DNA of 33,218 bases from Steroidobacteraceae bacterium (lineage in GTDB: Bacteria; Pseudomonadota; Gammaproteobacteria; Steroidobacterales; Steroidobacteraceae): contig JANWJS010000050.1 in assembly GCA_025451845.1 (NCBI GenBank), positions 1-33,218 of the forward strand. Direction: 5' to 3'. The notes beneath the pieces were generated by a model that ran no database searches, was not told the DNA's origin, and saw only the letters and a program-made list of their open reading frames with translations. Shown one piece after another: positions 9,722 to 18,327 of the stretch. A program made the translations under genes and the position numbers. Position 1 is the first letter of the stretch. Every line of letters begins with the position of its first letter.

Positions 9722-9982
9722 TTACCTCGGTCCGAAGGGGACGAGCATCGGGACTTTCCTGCGGTAGTCGTCGTACGCGCCGGGATCGGGCTCCTCACGC
9801 AGCCACCGCTCTTGCAGCCCTGCCTTCATCCACAGTCCCAGCGTGACCAGGAGCGCGCCGAGAAGGCCGAGTATCGTACCCTTGGCGGCGGCAGTCGCAT
9901 AGATGGCGAGCAGCAGCCCGGTGTAGAGGGGGTGGCGCACGACCACCCACGGCGCGATGATGACGAGTCCAGACCGCAACAT
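9722..9982 (-). CDS. Short isoprenylcysteine carboxyl methyltransferase (ICMT)-like protein
   Basis: An 86-residue protein matching only the C-terminal half of the ICMT/PEMT-type membrane methyltransferases. It has VRHPLYTGLLLA, which carries the RHP-x-Y-x-G SAM-binding motif, then a hydrophobic helix and E-x-x-L...YDDYRRKVPMLVPF. Full members are about 180-220 residues with extra N-terminal helices, and these are absent because marR ends 11 bp upstream. A good ribosome binding site (GGAGG, 6 bases before the ATG) suggests it is still translated. It is either a natural minimal form or a truncated remnant. Confidence 0.75.
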   Translation of the reverse strand: MLRSGLVIIAPWVVVRHPLYTGLLLAIYATAAAKGTILGLLGALLVTLGLWMKAGLQERWLREEPDPGAYDDYRRKVPMLVPFGPR

Positions 9983-9993
9983 GCCGTCCTCCG

Positions 9994-10467
9994 CTACGCG
10001 TCGTCGTACGGGGTGGGCTCACCCCAACCTGCCATTTCCGTGAGGGCCGCGAGCGCCACACGCGTCTGCGCGACGCACGCCGGCCCTACCTTCGCGAGCA
10101 ACTGCGCATCGACCCGCTCCCGCGCCGCCGCCTGCTTTGCGGCAGCCGCCCGCCCGCGGTCCGTGAGGGTCACGACCAGCCTGCGGCGGTCCTGCTCATC
10201 GACGTTACGGGCGAGGTAGCCGCGGTTGACCAGCGTGTCGACGAGCTGACCCGCCACCTGCTTCGAGATCCGCAGGTCGCGAATGAGCACGGCGAGGGGA
10301 ACGGCGCCTGCCCCGAGCGCGAGACCACCGATGACGTAGAGACCGTTCTTGGGAATGTCGTCGTAGCCCGCTGCATCGAGCGCTTTACGCATAGCCAAGC
10401 CGTAGGCCGTGCGGGCGTGGCGCAGGAGTGCGGGGAGGGGTACTTCGGGGTCGGTTCGCGCAGCCAT
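9994..10467 (-). CDS. MarR family transcriptional regulator
   Basis: A 157-residue winged-helix regulator. The recognition region ISKQVAGQLVDTLVNRGYL (about 69-87) is followed by the wing DEQDRRRLVVTLTDRGRAA, the hallmark of the family. MarR proteins usually repress their own operon and respond to phenolic or other small ligands; the ligand here is unknown. It heads a minus-strand operon with the ICMT-like and membrane proteins and is divergent from hipB. The ATG lies five bases from a good -10 box with no Shine-Dalgarno, so the mRNA may be leaderless. The overlapping palindrome supports autoregulation. Confidence 0.92.
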   Translation of the reverse strand: MAARTDPEVPLPALLRHARTAYGLAMRKALDAAGYDDIPKNGLYVIGGLALGAGAVPLAVLIRDLRISKQVAGQLVDTLVNRGYLARNVDEQDRRRLVVTLTDRGRAAAAKQAAARERVDAQLLAKVGPACVAQTRVALAALTEMAGWGEPTPYDDA

Positions 10468-10472
10468 ATCTC

Positions 10473-10501
10473 AGCCTATCGGCCCTGGCCTTGACAGTCA
10501 A
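10473..10501 (-). promoter_or_regulatory. marR promoter
   Basis: On the minus strand TTGACT (10496-10501) and TAGGCT (10473-10478) are spaced by 17 bp. The predicted transcription start is at about 10466-10467, which is the marR ATG itself. Confidence 0.6.
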
Positions 10502-10515
10502 TAAATTGTACTGTC
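10491..10515. promoter_or_regulatory. Probable MarR operator
   Basis: TTGACAGTCAA (10491-10501) is a palindrome around a central A. A second inverted pair, GACAGT (10493-10498) and ACTGTC (10510-10515), overlaps it. The site covers the -35 box of marR, which is where an autorepressor would bind. Assignment to this MarR is inferred from position. Confidence 0.55.
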
Positions 10516-10563
10516 TTTGTATTGGACTAAATAGCCTGTACACTCGTAATTAGTAATATAGAC

Positions 10564-10591
10564 TTGATCGTAGTAGCAAAATTGATAAACT
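10564..10591 (+). promoter_or_regulatory. Possible hipB promoter, leaderless
   Basis: TTGATC (10564-10569) and TAAACT (10586-10591) are spaced by 16 bp in an AT-rich stretch. Transcription would start at about 10598-10599, the hipB ATG, and no Shine-Dalgarno is visible. TAATAT at 10554-10559 is an alternative -10. Confidence 0.45.
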
Positions 10592-10598
10592 CTTTTTA

Positions 10599-10973
10599 AT
10601 GCCAAAAACGCCCCACGCACTGACGACCCTGCCTGCGGCCGCTGCCCAGGCGCTTCGCTCCTTGGGGGAGAATCTCGCGATAGCGCGTGTGCGGCGACGG
10701 GCCTCTCAGCGCGAGTGGGCTGGACGTCTGGGATGCTCCATCCCAACGCTAATCCGGCTGGAGCGAGGAGATCCGGGCGTTGGAGTGGGGCTGTATGCCA
10801 CGGCATTGTGGCTGATCGGCAGGGCGAGCGGCTTGCCGGAGCTTGCGGCGCCCGCCGAGGACCGCGGAGCACTCGAGGGCGACGTTCGCGAGGCGTTGCG
10901 GCGGCGCTCGGCGCGCGCGGCAGCCTCTGCCCAGGCTCGTCTCGCCCGCCAGCGGCAGAAGGAGCGGCAGTGA
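10599..10973 (+). CDS. hipB: HipB-type antitoxin, XRE family regulator
   Basis: A 124-residue helix-turn-helix protein. Residues about 22-76 form the HTH_XRE domain (LGENLAIARVRRRASQREWA, then CSIPTLIRLERGDPGVG). The C-terminal third is Ala/Arg-rich and likely helical or disordered. In known HipBA pairs the antitoxin binds the operator and neutralises the kinase HipA. Here it lies directly before hipA and its TGA overlaps the hipA GTG (GTGA), supporting the pairing. The E. coli HipB operator pattern TATCC-N8-GGATA is not seen upstream, so the site differs. Confidence 0.85.
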   Translation: MPKTPHALTTLPAAAAQALRSLGENLAIARVRRRASQREWAGRLGCSIPTLIRLERGDPGVGVGLYATALWLIGRASGLPELAAPAEDRGALEGDVREALRRRSARAAASAQARLARQRQKERQ

Positions 10974-12223
10974 ACTCGACGACTGGCGCTGCCGAATCGA
11001 TCTACCGGCCTGGCGACCGGCTGTATCTCTGGTCGCTGCTCGATCCCGCGCGCCCCGTGCCCGTGGGCGAGCTCAATCTGGTGCGCTCCAATCAAGGCGT
11101 CTCGCTGAAATACTGCACGCACTGGCTCGAGCAGGGCGCTGCGCTCAGCGAAGATCTGCCGCTCACCGATCAGGAGTTTCTGCCGGCGCAAAGGAACACG
11201 GCCGTGGGCGCCGTGGATGATGCGCGGCCTGACCGTTGGGGCGAGCGTGTCATTCGCTTCATTGACAAGCCGCCACGGCTCTCCCTTCTCGAGTACCTGT
11301 ACTTCGCGGGCGACGATCGCTTCGGTGCGCTCGGGGTCTCGACCTCCGCCGAGAGGCATTTACCGCGGCGCTTCGGGCCCCTGCCGACCCTGCAGGACGC
11401 CGACCGCATTCACGATCTCGTCCGCAAGGTCCGGGACAATGAGCCGATTCCGCCCGAGCTCCGGCGGCTCGTCTCGCCCGGTGCCACCCTGGGCGGTGCG
11501 CGCCCCAAGGCACTGGTGACCATGAAAGGCGAGCAATGGGTCATCAAGTTTGCCGACGGAGAGCCTGCCGACACGCCGCTGATCGAGCATGCAACGATGA
11601 CTCTCGCGCGCAAGGCGCAGATCAGGAGTGCTTCCACTACAGCGGTGCGGCTGACCGTCGGGCATGCCGTGGCGATCCGACGTTTTGATCGCGAGGGCGG
11701 AGCGAGGCGCCACTGCCTGTCCGCGGCCGTCGCGCTGCGCGCCGCCGGCGAGCAGTTCGGCTATCCGGAGCTGGCACAATTGCTGCGGCGCAAGGGCGTC
11801 GCGCAAGAAGACGTGTACGTGCGCGACATGCGCGAGCTGTTTCGCCGCGTGTTGTTCAACATCCTGATCGACAATACGGATGATCATGAGAAGAATCACG
11901 CCCTCATAGTGAGGGAGCGGGAGCAATACGAGCTGGCACCCGCCTTCGATGTGCTACCCTCCGGGCAGGCTCTCGGATTTCAACAGATGCGCGTCGGGGA
12001 GCAGGCTGCGGATTCCACGGTCGACAACGCACTGTCGATGTCCGCTGTGTTCGGATTGAAGAAGGACGAGGCGGTGAAGGAAGCTCGAATGGTTGCCCGG
12101 GTCGTGAGCGGATGGAAGGAGCACTTTGCCGCCTGCGAAGTCACGGCTGCCGATATCGAACTGTACGCCGAGCAGATCGACCGGCCTTTCCTGCGCAATC
12201 AGCGCGAAGAAGCGCGCCGCTGA
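10970..12223 (+). CDS. hipA: HipA-type serine/threonine kinase toxin
   Basis: About 417 residues. HipA kinases phosphorylate a cytosolic target (GltX for E. coli HipA) and arrest translation; the target here cannot be read from sequence. The Gly-rich loop GATLGGARPKA (171-181) is present, with Thr rather than Ser at the position of the autophosphorylated serine. IKF (192-194) carries the ATP-site lysine. The catalytic loop NTDDHEKNH has D304, and APAFDVLP has the Mg-binding D327. RPDRWGERVI is also typical. The GTG start at 10970 overlaps hipB; the open frame runs further upstream but only in hipB antisense-free shadow. The stop overlaps the ABC exporter ATG as TGATG. Confidence 0.88.
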   Translation: MNSTTGAAESIYRPGDRLYLWSLLDPARPVPVGELNLVRSNQGVSLKYCTHWLEQGAALSEDLPLTDQEFLPAQRNTAVGAVDDARPDRWGERVIRFIDKPPRLSLLEYLYFAGDDRFGALGVSTSAERHLPRRFGPLPTLQDADRIHDLVRKVRDNEPIPPELRRLVSPGATLGGARPKALVTMKGEQWVIKFADGEPADTPLIEHATMTLARKAQIRSASTTAVRLTVGHAVAIRRFDREGGARRHCLSAAVALRAAGEQFGYPELAQLLRRKGVAQEDVYVRDMRELFRRVLFNILIDNTDDHEKNHALIVREREQYELAPAFDVLPSGQALGFQQMRVGEQAADSTVDNALSMSAVFGLKKDEAVKEARMVARVVSGWKEHFAACEVTAADIELYAEQIDRPFLRNQREEARR

Positions 12224-13956
12224 TGCTGATCCGACTGCTGCGCCAGCAGCTGCGGCCGTATGCGCGCGGGCTGCTGGGTGTCGCCGTGTTCCAGCTGTTG
12301 GCGACAATGGCCGCGCTCTATCTACCGACCCTCAACGCCGACATCATCGACCTCGGCATCGTCAAGGGGGATACGGGCTACATCCTGCGGACCGGAGGTT
12401 GGATGCTGCTCATGACCCTGGGACAGATCGCATTCTCCATTGGGGCCGCGTATTTCGGCGCCCGCGCTTCGATGCGCTTCGGCCGGGATCTGCGCGCAGC
12501 CTTGTTCCGCCGCATCATGGAATTCTCCGGCCGGGAAGTGGCGGGATTCGGCGCGCCCTCGCTCATCACACGGAACACCAATGACGTGCAACAGCTTCAG
12601 GCGCTCGTAGCGGTGAGCAGCACCACGATGATCTCCGCCCCCATCATGGGCGTGGGCGCGATCGTCATTGCGATTCGCGAAGACCCCGGGCTCTCCTGGC
12701 TGTTGGGAGTCAGCGTCCCCCTGCTGGCCGTGGTGATCGGACTCGTGGTCGTGCGGATGATGCCGCAGTTTCGGCGGATGCAGAAGCTGGTCGATGTCGT
12801 CAACCGCGTCCTTCGGGAGCAGATCGGCGGCATCCGCGTCGTTCGCGCCTTCGTGCGCGAGCCTGCGGAGACCAGCAGGTTCGAGCAGGCCAATGCCGAT
12901 CTGACGGACACGGCATTGCGGGCAGGCCGGCTCATGGTGCTGCTCTTTCCGGCCATCGTGATCATCCTGAACGTCTCGAGCGTCGCGGTGCTGTGGTACG
13001 GCGCCGTGAGGATCAGCGCGGGGCAGACGCAGATCGGCGACCTGACGGCCTTTCTGGTCTACCTCGCACAGATCCTGCTGGCGGTGATGATGGCGACCTT
13101 CATGCTCATGATGGTTCCGCGCGCCGCCGTCTCGGCCGAGCGGATCGGTGAAGTGCTCGGGACCCCATTGTCCCTCGCGCCACCGCGGCAGGCGGTCGCA
13201 TCCGTCGCGCTGTGCGCGCAGGTGGAGTTCAGAGAGGTGAGCTTCCAGTATCCCGGCGCCGCCGATCCGGTGCTGCACGATATTTCCTTGCGCGTCACGC
13301 AAGGCCAGACGTTCGCGTTCATCGGCAGCACCGGCGCGGGTAAGACCACACTGGTGTCGCTGATTCCGCGGCTGTTCGATGTCACTCAGGGCGCCGTGCT
13401 GCTCGACGGAGTCGACGTGCGGGCGCTCGATCCGGACTTGCTCTGGAGCCGCATCGGGCTCGTCCCGCAAAAGGCTTACCTCTTTTCAGGCACGGTGGCG
13501 AGCAATCTTCGCTACGGCAACCCCGAGGCCACGGAGGAGCAGATGTGGCAGGCGCTCGAAGTCGCGCAGGCGAATGAATTCGTCGCGGCGATGAAGGGTG
13601 GGCTCGAGGCGCCTATCGCGCAAGGCGGCACGAATGTCTCGGGCGGCCAGCGCCAGCGCCTCGCCATCGCCCGCGCCCTGGTCCGCCGGCCGGAGATCTA
13701 TCTTTTCGACGAGTCCTTCTCGGCGCTCGACCTCGGCACCGAGGCGCGACTGCGCGCGGCTCTGCGCCCCGCCACCCGCCATGCGGCAGTCATCATCGTT
13801 GCCCAACGCGTCTCGACCATCATGGATGCTGATCACATCGCGGTGCTCGACGGCGGAACTCTGATCGCCGTCGGTCGACACGCCGATTTGCTGCGGCATT
13901 GCCCTACCTATGCGCAGATCGTCGCCTCGCAGCTGTCGGCGGAGGAAGCGGCGTGA
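12223..13956 (+). CDS. ABC exporter half-transporter, subunit 1 (permease-ATPase fusion)
   Basis: About 577 residues with an N-terminal six-helix type-1 exporter domain (about 15-310) and a C-terminal ATPase. Walker A GSTGAGKTT begins at 368, signature SGGQRQRLAIARAL near 473 and Walker B IYLFDES at 492-498. The H-loop position is glutamine (VAQRVSTI, Q528) instead of histidine, as in the degenerate half of heterodimeric exporters. The partner is the next gene, overlapping by GTGA. The start is the ATG in TGATG shared with the hipA stop; frame upstream of it overlaps hipA and is not used. Substrate unknown; multidrug-like by family. Confidence 0.92.
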   Translation: MLIRLLRQQLRPYARGLLGVAVFQLLATMAALYLPTLNADIIDLGIVKGDTGYILRTGGWMLLMTLGQIAFSIGAAYFGARASMRFGRDLRAALFRRIMEFSGREVAGFGAPSLITRNTNDVQQLQALVAVSSTTMISAPIMGVGAIVIAIREDPGLSWLLGVSVPLLAVVIGLVVVRMMPQFRRMQKLVDVVNRVLREQIGGIRVVRAFVREPAETSRFEQANADLTDTALRAGRLMVLLFPAIVIILNVSSVAVLWYGAVRISAGQTQIGDLTAFLVYLAQILLAVMMATFMLMMVPRAAVSAERIGEVLGTPLSLAPPRQAVASVALCAQVEFREVSFQYPGAADPVLHDISLRVTQGQTFAFIGSTGAGKTTLVSLIPRLFDVTQGAVLLDGVDVRALDPDLLWSRIGLVPQKAYLFSGTVASNLRYGNPEATEEQMWQALEVAQANEFVAAMKGGLEAPIAQGGTNVSGGQRQRLAIARALVRRPEIYLFDESFSALDLGTEARLRAALRPATRHAAVIIVAQRVSTIMDADHIAVLDGGTLIAVGRHADLLRHCPTYAQIVASQLSAEEAA

Positions 13957-15980
13957 GCGCCGAGCCGCAACGCGGGGGGCGCGGCACGCGAGGCAGCTCT
14001 CTGCCGGGCCGGCTGCCCGGCGCGGGACCATCCGCCGGACGTGGCCCGCCGTGGATGAGCCTCGGCACGCCGGGCGAAAAGGCGGCAACTTTCTGGCCGT
14101 CGACGCGACGCGTGCTGGCCCGGCTCGCGCCCCACGGGCGGGTGCTGATTCTCGTCGTCGCGCTCTCCCTCGCGAGCGTCGCGCTGTCAGTGATCGGTCC
14201 GATGCTGATCGGCCGTGCCACGGACATCATCTTCTCCGGGGTCGTCGGCGAGCATCTCGAGGCCGGCCAAACAAAGCAGCAGGCGGTGGCCGCGGAGCGG
14301 GAGGCGGGCCACCTTCATCTGGCGCAGATGTATTCGCGCATGCACCTGGTGCCGGGCGCGGGCGTCGATTTCGAGGCGCTCCGTGCGATTTTGCTGGAGA
14401 CCATCACTCTCTATCTCGCCTCCGCCGCGTTCCTCTGGGCCCAGGGTTACCTGCTCAACGAGGTCGTCCAAGCGGTCGTGCGCAGGCTCCGCTGCGACGT
14501 GGAGGAGAAGATCCACCGGCTGCCGCTGCGCTATTTCGATGGACAAACGCGCGGGGAGCTGCTCAGCCGCGTCACCAACGACATCGGCAACATCTCCCAG
14601 AGCCTGCAACAGTCCTTGAGCCAGCTGCTCAGCTCGTTTCTCACGCTGCTCGGCGTCGTGTCGATGATGTTCGTCATCTCGCCGCTTCTCGCCCTCATCG
14701 CTCTCGTCACCATCCCCGTTGCCCTGATCCTCACCCGCGTGATCTCCAAGCGCTCGCAGCGCCACTACATCGCCCAGTGGGCTCGAACCGGAGAGCTCAA
14801 CAGCCAGATCGAGGAGGCGTTCACCGGGCATGAGCTCGTCAAGGTCTTCGGTCGCCAACGCGAAGTGGCGCGCCGCTTCGACTCGAAAAACGAGCAACTG
14901 CTCGACGCCGGCTTCGCTGCGCAGTTCATCTCGGGACTGATCATGCCTGCGGTGATGTTCATCGGCAGCGTCAATTATGTGCTGATCGCGGTCATCGGCG
15001 GGCTGCGTGTCGCTATCGGAGGCATGACACTCGGGGCGGTACAGGCGTTCATCCAATACTCCCGCCAGTTCAACCGGCCATTGACGCAAGTCGCATCGAT
15101 GGCCGGCACGATGCAGTCCGGCGTCGCCTCGGCCGAGCGGGTGTTCGATCTGCTCGACGAGCGGGAGCTGCGGCCCGAGCCCGCGACACCCGGAGTCGCC
15201 GTGGCGGTGCACGGGCGCGTCGAGTTCCAACATGTCTCGTTCCGGTACGAGCCCGACCGGCCGCTCATCGAGGATCTGTCACTGCTCGCGGAGCCCGGCC
15301 ACACGATCGCCATCGTGGGCCCCACCGGCGCCGGCAAGACCACACTCGTCAACCTCATCCTGCGCTTCTACGAGATCGACCGGGGAAGGATCACGCTCGA
15401 CGGAGTGGATATCGCAACCATGCGGCGCGACGAGTTGCGATCCCGGATCGGAATGGTGCTGCAGGATGCCTGGCTCTTCAACGGCACCATCCGCGACAAC
15501 ATCCGCTACGGCCGGCCCGACGCGACCGACGAGGAGGTCCTCGAGGCGGCGAAGGCCACATCGGTGGATCGCTTCGTGCGCGGCCTGCCAGAGGGCTACG
15601 AGACCGTGATCGACGAGGAGTCGGGCAACATCAGCGCCGGACAGAAGCAGCTCATCACGATCGCGCGTGCATTCCTCACCCGGCCGGCGCTGCTGATCCT
15701 GGATGAGGCGACCAGCTCGGTCGACACTCGCACCGAGACGCTGGTGCAGCACGCCATGGCGGCTCTGCGCAGCAATCGAACCAGCTTCGTCATTGCGCAT
15801 CGCCTGTCGACGGTTCGCGATGCCGATCTCATCGTGGTGATGCGCGACGGCCGCATCGTGGAGCAGGGCAGACACGAGACGCTGCTTGCCCGCGAAGGCG
15901 CCTACCACGCGCTCTATAACGCCCAATTCCGTGGCCCGCAGATCGAAGGCGATCGTCCGCGCCAGGCTGCCAGGGGCTGA
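13953..15980 (+). CDS. ABC exporter half-transporter, subunit 2 (permease-ATPase fusion)
   Basis: About 675 residues. A Gly/Pro/Arg-rich N-terminal tail of about 45 residues precedes the six-helix exporter domain, which has a longer periplasmic segment between helices 1 and 2 (about 95-140). The ATPase has Walker A GPTGAGKTT from 456, Walker B LILDEA with D584 and E585, and the H-loop H616 (IAHRLSTV), so its catalytic residues are complete. Its signature is ISAGQ (560-564) rather than SGGQ. This matches the second subunit of asymmetric heterodimers such as TM287/288. GTG start overlaps the stop of subunit 1. Confidence 0.92.
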   Translation: MSAEPQRGGRGTRGSSLPGRLPGAGPSAGRGPPWMSLGTPGEKAATFWPSTRRVLARLAPHGRVLILVVALSLASVALSVIGPMLIGRATDIIFSGVVGEHLEAGQTKQQAVAAEREAGHLHLAQMYSRMHLVPGAGVDFEALRAILLETITLYLASAAFLWAQGYLLNEVVQAVVRRLRCDVEEKIHRLPLRYFDGQTRGELLSRVTNDIGNISQSLQQSLSQLLSSFLTLLGVVSMMFVISPLLALIALVTIPVALILTRVISKRSQRHYIAQWARTGELNSQIEEAFTGHELVKVFGRQREVARRFDSKNEQLLDAGFAAQFISGLIMPAVMFIGSVNYVLIAVIGGLRVAIGGMTLGAVQAFIQYSRQFNRPLTQVASMAGTMQSGVASAERVFDLLDERELRPEPATPGVAVAVHGRVEFQHVSFRYEPDRPLIEDLSLLAEPGHTIAIVGPTGAGKTTLVNLILRFYEIDRGRITLDGVDIATMRRDELRSRIGMVLQDAWLFNGTIRDNIRYGRPDATDEEVLEAAKATSVDRFVRGLPEGYETVIDEESGNISAGQKQLITIARAFLTRPALLILDEATSSVDTRTETLVQHAMAALRSNRTSFVIAHRLSTVRDADLIVVMRDGRIVEQGRHETLLAREGAYHALYNAQFRGPQIEGDRPRQAARG

Positions 15981-16009
15981 GTGCGCCGGATGCCGAACGA
16001 AGGATGTGC

Positions 16010-16258
16010 ATGAGTCTATCGAGCCTGCCGATCGCAGACAGCGTCGGTTGGATGGCGACCACGGTGTTCGTCGCGTCGTATTTCTTCTCAAAGCCGACGA
16101 TGTTGCGTGGCCTGCAGATGCTCGGCGCGGCGTTGTGGATGACCTTCGGCCTGCTCATCGCTTCGAAGCCCGTGATCGTCGCCAATGTGCTGGTGTTCGC
16201 GGCGGCCGCATGGACCATGATGCGGGAGCGCAGGAAGCAGCATTTGCCGGGTCGGTAA
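16010..16258 (+). CDS. Small membrane protein, YgjV-like
   Basis: An 82-residue protein with three hydrophobic segments (about 9-25, 34-50 and 55-73) and a basic C-terminus. The pattern DSVGWMATTVFVASYF and the following helices resemble YgjV-type inner membrane proteins, though this one is about half their length. The ATG at 16010 has AAGGA six bases upstream; another ATG at 16004 in the same frame is too close to that site. It lies 29 bp after the ABC heterodimer and could be cotranscribed. Function unknown. Confidence 0.7.
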   Translation: MSLSSLPIADSVGWMATTVFVASYFFSKPTMLRGLQMLGAALWMTFGLLIASKPVIVANVLVFAAAAWTMMRERRKQHLPGR

Positions 16259-16429
16259 GCGCGGGCATTCGTTGCCGTCGCGGTGAGCTGAGAGAGAACT
16301 CCGCCACAAAGCCTGCGTCCGGACTTGCGGGCGGGCAGTCGGAGCGCATAGGCTCGCAGGTAGCAGGGCCATGGTGTCCCCGCTCCACGAGCCGCCGCCG
16401 CGGCGCATTGCTGGTTCCGACGCTCCCGC

Positions 16430-18307
16430 ATGAACGCTCCCGCGCTGCCAAACCGCCTCTACCGCTTCTTCCTGTATTTCGGGCGGCAGTATCGTTGGGG
16501 CTGCCTGGGGCTGCTCACCTTCCCGGTGCTGGGACGGGCGATATTCGCCTCGATCTGGTTTGCGACCAAGCAGTTGACCGACACGGTGCTCAACCTGCAC
16601 GGGCCGATCCAGGATGCGGGTCGAGCGTTGGCGGGGCCGTTCACCTTCTTTGCCGTCCTGGTAGCGGCTCGCTTCTTCTGCGATGGAGCGATGTGGTTCT
16701 GCTCCTACCACACACGCTCGCCCATGCTGATCCGTATCAAGGAGGAAGTGTTCGCCTACGCGCAGCGCCTTTCACCCGCCTACTTCGAAAGCACGCTCTC
16801 GGGGAAAATCGCGCATCGTGCCGTCATGCTGCCCGACCAGATGTTGATGCTCTTCGACATGACGGTGTTCGACTTCATTCCGGGCGCGATGTTCTTCGTA
16901 TTCGTCGCGGCACTCTTCTACCTCGCGAGCCCGGCTTTCTGCGCTGCGGCGTGTGGCGGCATTGCCGCATATTTCACCGGTAGCCTCCTCCTCGGCCGCG
17001 AATGTGCCAGGCGTGCGGCCGCGAATAACGAGACACGCGCCGCGGTGACGGGCCGGATCGTGGATGTCATCACCAACGTCCGCAACGTCTTTTGCTTCGC
17101 GAATCAGGAGCTCGAGGATCGCGAGCTGACACGCTACACGGGCGAAGAGCGGGACCGGCGCATGTCGCTCTATCGCTCGGTGGTGCGCCTGCGATGCTCG
17201 CAGTACGTGCTGGACATCCTCATGTGGCTCGGGTTCGTAGGCGGTGCGCTCTATGGATGGGTCCACGGCCGCATGACGGCGGGGGACTTCGTGATGGTGA
17301 CGGCGCTCACCGGGTCCCTGCTGCAGACGGCTTACAACCTGGGCCAGCGAATTCCGGATTTCTACGACCAGTTGGGCTCTGCGCGCGAGAGCATAGACAC
17401 GCTGATCGTGCCCGCGACGGTCCGGGACCAGCCTGGAGCAGTGGCGCTGGCCGTCACCCATGGCGCCATCCACTTCGAGCGAATCGCCTTCGCCTACGAG
17501 CCGCGGGGCCGCGGGCGCGGATCGCGCAACATCGTCAATGATTTCGAGCTCCGTATCCCGCCCGGGCAGCGCGTAGGACTGGTCGGTCCCAGCGGTGCGG
17601 GCAAGACCACGCTGATGGGCCTCCTGATGCGCATGCACGATGTAACTGCAGGCGCCATCCGGATCGACGGGCAGGACATCCGTCAGGTGACCCAGGAGAG
17701 CCTGCGCGGGGCCATCGGCTTGATTCCGCAGGATACGAACCTCTTTCACCGCAGCCTCATCGAGAACATCCGTTACGGGCGGCCTGACGCGACGGACGAG
17801 GAGGTGATTGAGGCCGCCAAACGCGCGCATGCGCACGAGTTCATCGTCGAGCTCGAGCAAGGCTATGACACCCTGGTCGGCGAGCGCGGCATCAAGATCT
17901 CCGGCGGCCAGCGGCAACGCATCGCCATCGCGCGGGCGATCCTGCGCGATGCACCCCTCTTGCTGCTCGATGAGGCGACGAGCGCGCTCGACAGCCACAG
18001 CGAGCAGATGATCCAGCAGGCCATGAAGGACGCGATGGCGGACAAGACCGTGATCGCCATCGCTCACCGTCTGAGCACGGTGATGGACATGGACCGCCTC
18101 ATCGTGTTGGACCGTGGCATCATCGTCGCAGACGGGTCGCATGCGGAGCTGCTGCTCGAGGGTGGTTTGTACGCGGAGCTCTGGCGCAAGCAGTCGGGCG
18201 GATTTAATCCGGTGGCGCGGCAAGAAGAAGTCGAGCCCGCCGGCACCGCTGATGCGGACGATGATCTCGCCGACGTCGCTGGGATGCGCTCGTCGCCGGC
18301 GGCCTAG
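16430..18307 (+). CDS. ABC exporter, permease-ATPase fusion (third, canonical)
   Basis: A 625-residue half-transporter, probably a homodimer. The membrane domain spans about 20-330. The ATPase is fully canonical: Walker A GPSGAGKTT from 386, signature SGGQRQRIAIARAIL from 491, Walker B LLLLDEA with D514 and E515, and H546 in IAHRLSTV. A Glu/Ala/Asp-rich tail of about 35 residues follows. Unlike subunits 1 and 2 it has an intact H-loop and signature. A 171-bp gap holding no recognised gene separates it from the YgjV-like gene, so it may have its own promoter. Substrate unknown. Confidence 0.9.
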   Translation: MNAPALPNRLYRFFLYFGRQYRWGCLGLLTFPVLGRAIFASIWFATKQLTDTVLNLHGPIQDAGRALAGPFTFFAVLVAARFFCDGAMWFCSYHTRSPMLIRIKEEVFAYAQRLSPAYFESTLSGKIAHRAVMLPDQMLMLFDMTVFDFIPGAMFFVFVAALFYLASPAFCAAACGGIAAYFTGSLLLGRECARRAAANNETRAAVTGRIVDVITNVRNVFCFANQELEDRELTRYTGEERDRRMSLYRSVVRLRCSQYVLDILMWLGFVGGALYGWVHGRMTAGDFVMVTALTGSLLQTAYNLGQRIPDFYDQLGSARESIDTLIVPATVRDQPGAVALAVTHGAIHFERIAFAYEPRGRGRGSRNIVNDFELRIPPGQRVGLVGPSGAGKTTLMGLLMRMHDVTAGAIRIDGQDIRQVTQESLRGAIGLIPQDTNLFHRSLIENIRYGRPDATDEEVIEAAKRAHAHEFIVELEQGYDTLVGERGIKISGGQRQRIAIARAILRDAPLLLLDEATSALDSHSEQMIQQAMKDAMADKTVIAIAHRLSTVMDMDRLIVLDRGIIVADGSHAELLLEGGLYAELWRKQSGGFNPVARQEEVEPAGTADADDDLADVAGMRSSPAA

Positions 18308-18327
18308 CGCACGCCGCCCCGTAAGGC

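Noticed and set aside
12322..13470. 382-codon minus-strand frame opposite the first exporter gene
   Set aside because: Rich in Arg, His and Asp with no domain; antisense shadow.
16772..18223. 483-codon minus-strand frame opposite the third exporter
   Set aside because: Same reason; the plus strand encodes a complete ABC protein.
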